In this document: in pieces, positions 5,421 through 7,040 of the stretch
How the letters are laid out: the number at the start of each line of letters is the position of its first letter
Position numbering within the stretch: position 1 is the stretch's first letter
Assembly: GCA_029939035.1 (NCBI GenBank)
Contig: JAOZTS010000049.1
Span: forward strand, 1-7,040
Source: Candidatus Altimarinota bacterium
Lineage (GTDB): Bacteria > Patescibacteriota > Gracilibacteria > UBA1369 > LOWO2-01-FULL-3
Direction: 5' to 3'
Length of the DNA stretch: 7,040 nt
Made by a program: the position numbers and the translations under genes
Notes under the pieces: generated by a model
What the model was told of the DNA's origin: nothing
What the model saw: the letters and a program-made list of their open reading frames with translations, nothing else
The model's database searches: none

Positions 5421-6221
5421 TTACTTTAAAAATCCCCAAGAACCATATCCAACAACCTTGTCCTTATTTCCAGCAGTATCACCACTATTTTTATAATCTA
5501 AAATCTTACACCTCCATTTCAACTTTTTTGCTAAATGAATCAAGGTCAAAATCCCCATTTTCCCACAAGCATCTCCATCTGTTTCCATACTACGAGCATC
5601 CAAATCGCATATAGCCTTACTGGTTACATGATCCACTTCTTTTGCATCGTCATACGGAAGATAATGACTCAAATCACTACTAACAACCGTAATCACATCA
5701 TCCCTCGAACAAAATTCAGCCAACTCCTCAGCTAACAATTCCGCTCGAAAATTCCCAAGTACCAAAGGATAAAGATCAAAACCTCCCTTCAAAACCATTT
5801 GCAAAAACGGCACTTGCACCTCCAAAGAATGCTCCTCCGCTCCAGCATCAGGAATATCAGAAATCAAGTCGCTCTCCCCCATCTCCTCTCGTACATCTTT
5901 CACCTCAACAATTCCCAAAGGCGTCTTCCACTTCTCAAACGCAGGAGCTGCCGCCCCACTAATAGGAACATGATGAGAAGGACCAAGTAATAAAATTTTC
6001 CACCGAACTTCTGGGTCCAAACCCTTCAGCAACTTATACGAATAAGCAGCTACCTGTCCTGAATATATATATCCAGCATGCGGTGCAATTATAGCCTTCA
6101 CCTGGCCTGAAACTTCGAGAGCAGGAACTCTCTCTAAATATTCAAGAATCATACGCTTCAACGTATCCTCATCCCCAGAATAAAACATATCAGCCACAGC
6201 AGGCTCTCTCACATTTTCCAT
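5421..6221 (-). CDS. Memo-family protein (AmmeMemoRadiSam system protein B type)
   Basis: A 266-aa protein of the Memo family, which shares the fold of class III extradiol dioxygenases. The three positions that bind metal in human MEMO1 (His49, His81, Cys244) appear to be kept: His48 in IIAPHAGYIYSG, His83 (or His84) in LLGPSHHVPISG and Cys219 in ACGKMGI. Further conserved blocks are EEHSLEVQVPFLQ (129-141), VVSSDLSHYLPYDDA (179-193) and the closing KDKVVGYGSWGF. A metal-dependent redox or hydrolytic role is plausible but not shown for bacterial members. The ATG lies inside the last codons of the radical SAM gene (13-bp overlap, +1 frame). AAAGGTG just before it is too close to be a normal ribosome binding site, so translational coupling is likely. 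Confidence 0.94.
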   Translation of the reverse strand: MENVREPAVADMFYSGDEDTLKRMILEYLERVPALEVSGQVKAIIAPHAGYIYSGQVAAYSYKLLKGLDPEVRWKILLLGPSHHVPISGAAAPAFEKWKTPLGIVEVKDVREEMGESDLISDIPDAGAEEHSLEVQVPFLQMVLKGGFDLYPLVLGNFRAELLAEELAEFCSRDDVITVVSSDLSHYLPYDDAKEVDHVTSKAICDLDARSMETDGDACGKMGILTLIHLAKKLKWRCKILDYKNSGDTAGNKDKVVGYGSWGFLK

Positions 6222-7040
6222 ACACCTTTAATTACTTTTTTACATTTTGGGCAAAACCCCTCATGAACTGCACAACTCAAACACTCCATTCCAAATCTCT
6301 CAACTAACAATTCTCCACAATTATAGCATTCTGTATTGTCATGACCACGTCCAGATAAATTCCCAGTATAAACATATTTCAGACCAGCATCTCGACCAAT
6401 CTTCCACGCCCTGCTCAAAGTTTTCGCAGGAGTCCGCTCCCTATCCATCATTTTGTAATCCGGGTGAAATGCTGTCACGTGCCAAGGAATATCAGGCGAG
6501 ACACTTTCTATAAACTCTGCGATACCCCTCAGCTCCTTATCACTATCATTCAAGTCCGGAATAATCAAAGTAGTGCATTCTACCCAAATTCCTAGATCAT
6601 AAGCCAATTTTACAGAGTCCAAAACGCCCTGCAGCTTGATGCCTCCGCATCTTTCTGTATAAAACTTTTGATCAAAGGCTTTGATATCAATATTTATAGC
6701 ATCACACCAATCTGCCATGTACTCCAAGCATTCCTTTGATTCATATCCATTACTCACAAAAACATTCTTAATCCCATGTTTTTGGGCCAATTTCGCTGTA
6801 TCATGAGCATATTCCACAAAAATTGTGGGCTCATTATAAGTATAAGCAATAATCGGTATATTCCCCTTTCTACAGTGCTCTACAATCTTTTTTGGCTGTA
6901 AATCCTGCCCTTCATCGCACATTTTCCCCACAACTTCCTCGCTTTCATCAACAACAGCTTGCGAAATATCCCAATTTTGGCAAAAAGTGCACCTAAAATT
7001 ACACCCAATAGTCCCAAACGAGAAAACCTCTGATCCAGGT
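6209..7040 (-). CDS. AmmeMemoRadiSam-type radical SAM enzyme (N-terminus beyond window)
   Basis: The frame runs off the right edge, and 276 residues are visible, perhaps about 60 short of full length. Starting the gene at the GTG at 6931 would be wrong, because the frame continues upstream with SFGTIGCNFRCTFCQNW. This holds the radical SAM CxxxCxxC motif (codons at 7001-7003, 6989-6991 and 6980-6982), whose cysteines bind the [4Fe-4S] cluster that cleaves S-adenosylmethionine. Further on come TYNEPTIFVEY, VSNGY, INIDIKAFD and WHVTAFHPDYKM, as in the pyruvate-formate-lyase-activating-enzyme-like branch. The C-terminus (6242-6328) carries three CxxC pairs (CYNC, CLSC, CPKC) in a zinc-ribbon-like tail ending in GVWKM. 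The substrate is unknown. It overlaps the Memo start by 13 bp and leads the cassette. Stop codon UGA. Confidence 0.93.
   Translation of the reverse strand, partial: PGSEVFSFGTIGCNFRCTFCQNWDISQAVVDESEEVVGKMCDEGQDLQPKKIVEHCRKGNIPIIAYTYNEPTIFVEYAHDTAKLAQKHGIKNVFVSNGYESKECLEYMADWCDAINIDIKAFDQKFYTERCGGIKLQGVLDSVKLAYDLGIWVECTTLIIPDLNDSDKELRGIAEFIESVSPDIPWHVTAFHPDYKMMDRERTPAKTLSRAWKIGRDAGLKYVYTGNLSGRGHDNTECYNCGELLVERFGMECLSCAVHEGFCPKCKKVIKGVWKM

Noticed and set aside
5535..6513. Plus-strand frames opposite Memo and the radical SAM gene
   Set aside because: They overlap conserved coding sequence on the other strand, have low-complexity His/Asn/Gln-rich composition and no start context.
6209..6931. 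Radical SAM gene starting at the GTG at 6931
   Set aside because: The same frame continues to the window edge and contains the essential CxxxCxxC motif upstream of that codon, so the gene is cut by the window.

Overview
The window looks like chromosome from a small-genome bacterium of the Patescibacteria (Candidate Phyla Radiation) type. The evidence is a bacterial 16S rRNA 5' region with a shortened V3 hairpin and an atypical start to V1, A/T-rich genes packed with tiny gaps, short proteins, start codons almost without Shine-Dalgarno sequences, and an AMMECR1/Memo/radical SAM cassette. A Peregrinibacteria-like member is my best guess, but I cannot test it. UGA ends two genes here, which argues against the UGA=Gly code of Gracilibacteria and Absconditabacteria. 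No mobile element, CRISPR array, prophage or integration scar is visible.

Layout, left to right. Positions 1-518 hold the 5' third of a 16S rRNA gene on the minus strand, cut by the window edge. Its promoter and a boxA-like antitermination site lie at 608-676. Diverging from it is clpP (804-1439, +), complete with its Ser-His-Asp triad. Converging on clpP with an 8-bp gap is a RimK-type ATP-grasp ligase (1448-2359, -). A divergent intergenic region at 2360-2484 then leads to a PsbP-like lipoprotein (2485-3057, +), tRNA-Cys(GCA) at 3100-3175 (+) and a four-helix membrane protein (3261-3647, +). A bidirectional terminator (3664-3700) separates this from a small zinc-ribbon protein (3708-4010, -). 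That protein shares a 23-bp divergent promoter with a stand-alone flavin (FNR-type) oxidoreductase (4034-4720, +), and both mRNAs are predicted to be leaderless or nearly so.

The right third is one minus-strand unit read from the right edge: an AmmeMemoRadiSam-type radical SAM enzyme (6209 to beyond 7040), Memo-family protein (5421-6221), AMMECR1 protein (4869-5414) and tRNA-Leu(UAA) at 4722-4808. The three protein genes are translationally packed: the first pair overlap by 13 bp and the second pair are 6 bp apart. They form the conserved three-gene set known as AmmeMemoRadiSam, whose biochemical product is, to my knowledge, unestablished. This is the most interesting system in the window.

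The remaining genes are housekeeping: ribosome production, protein turnover, protein tail modification, two tRNAs, redox chemistry and envelope proteins.
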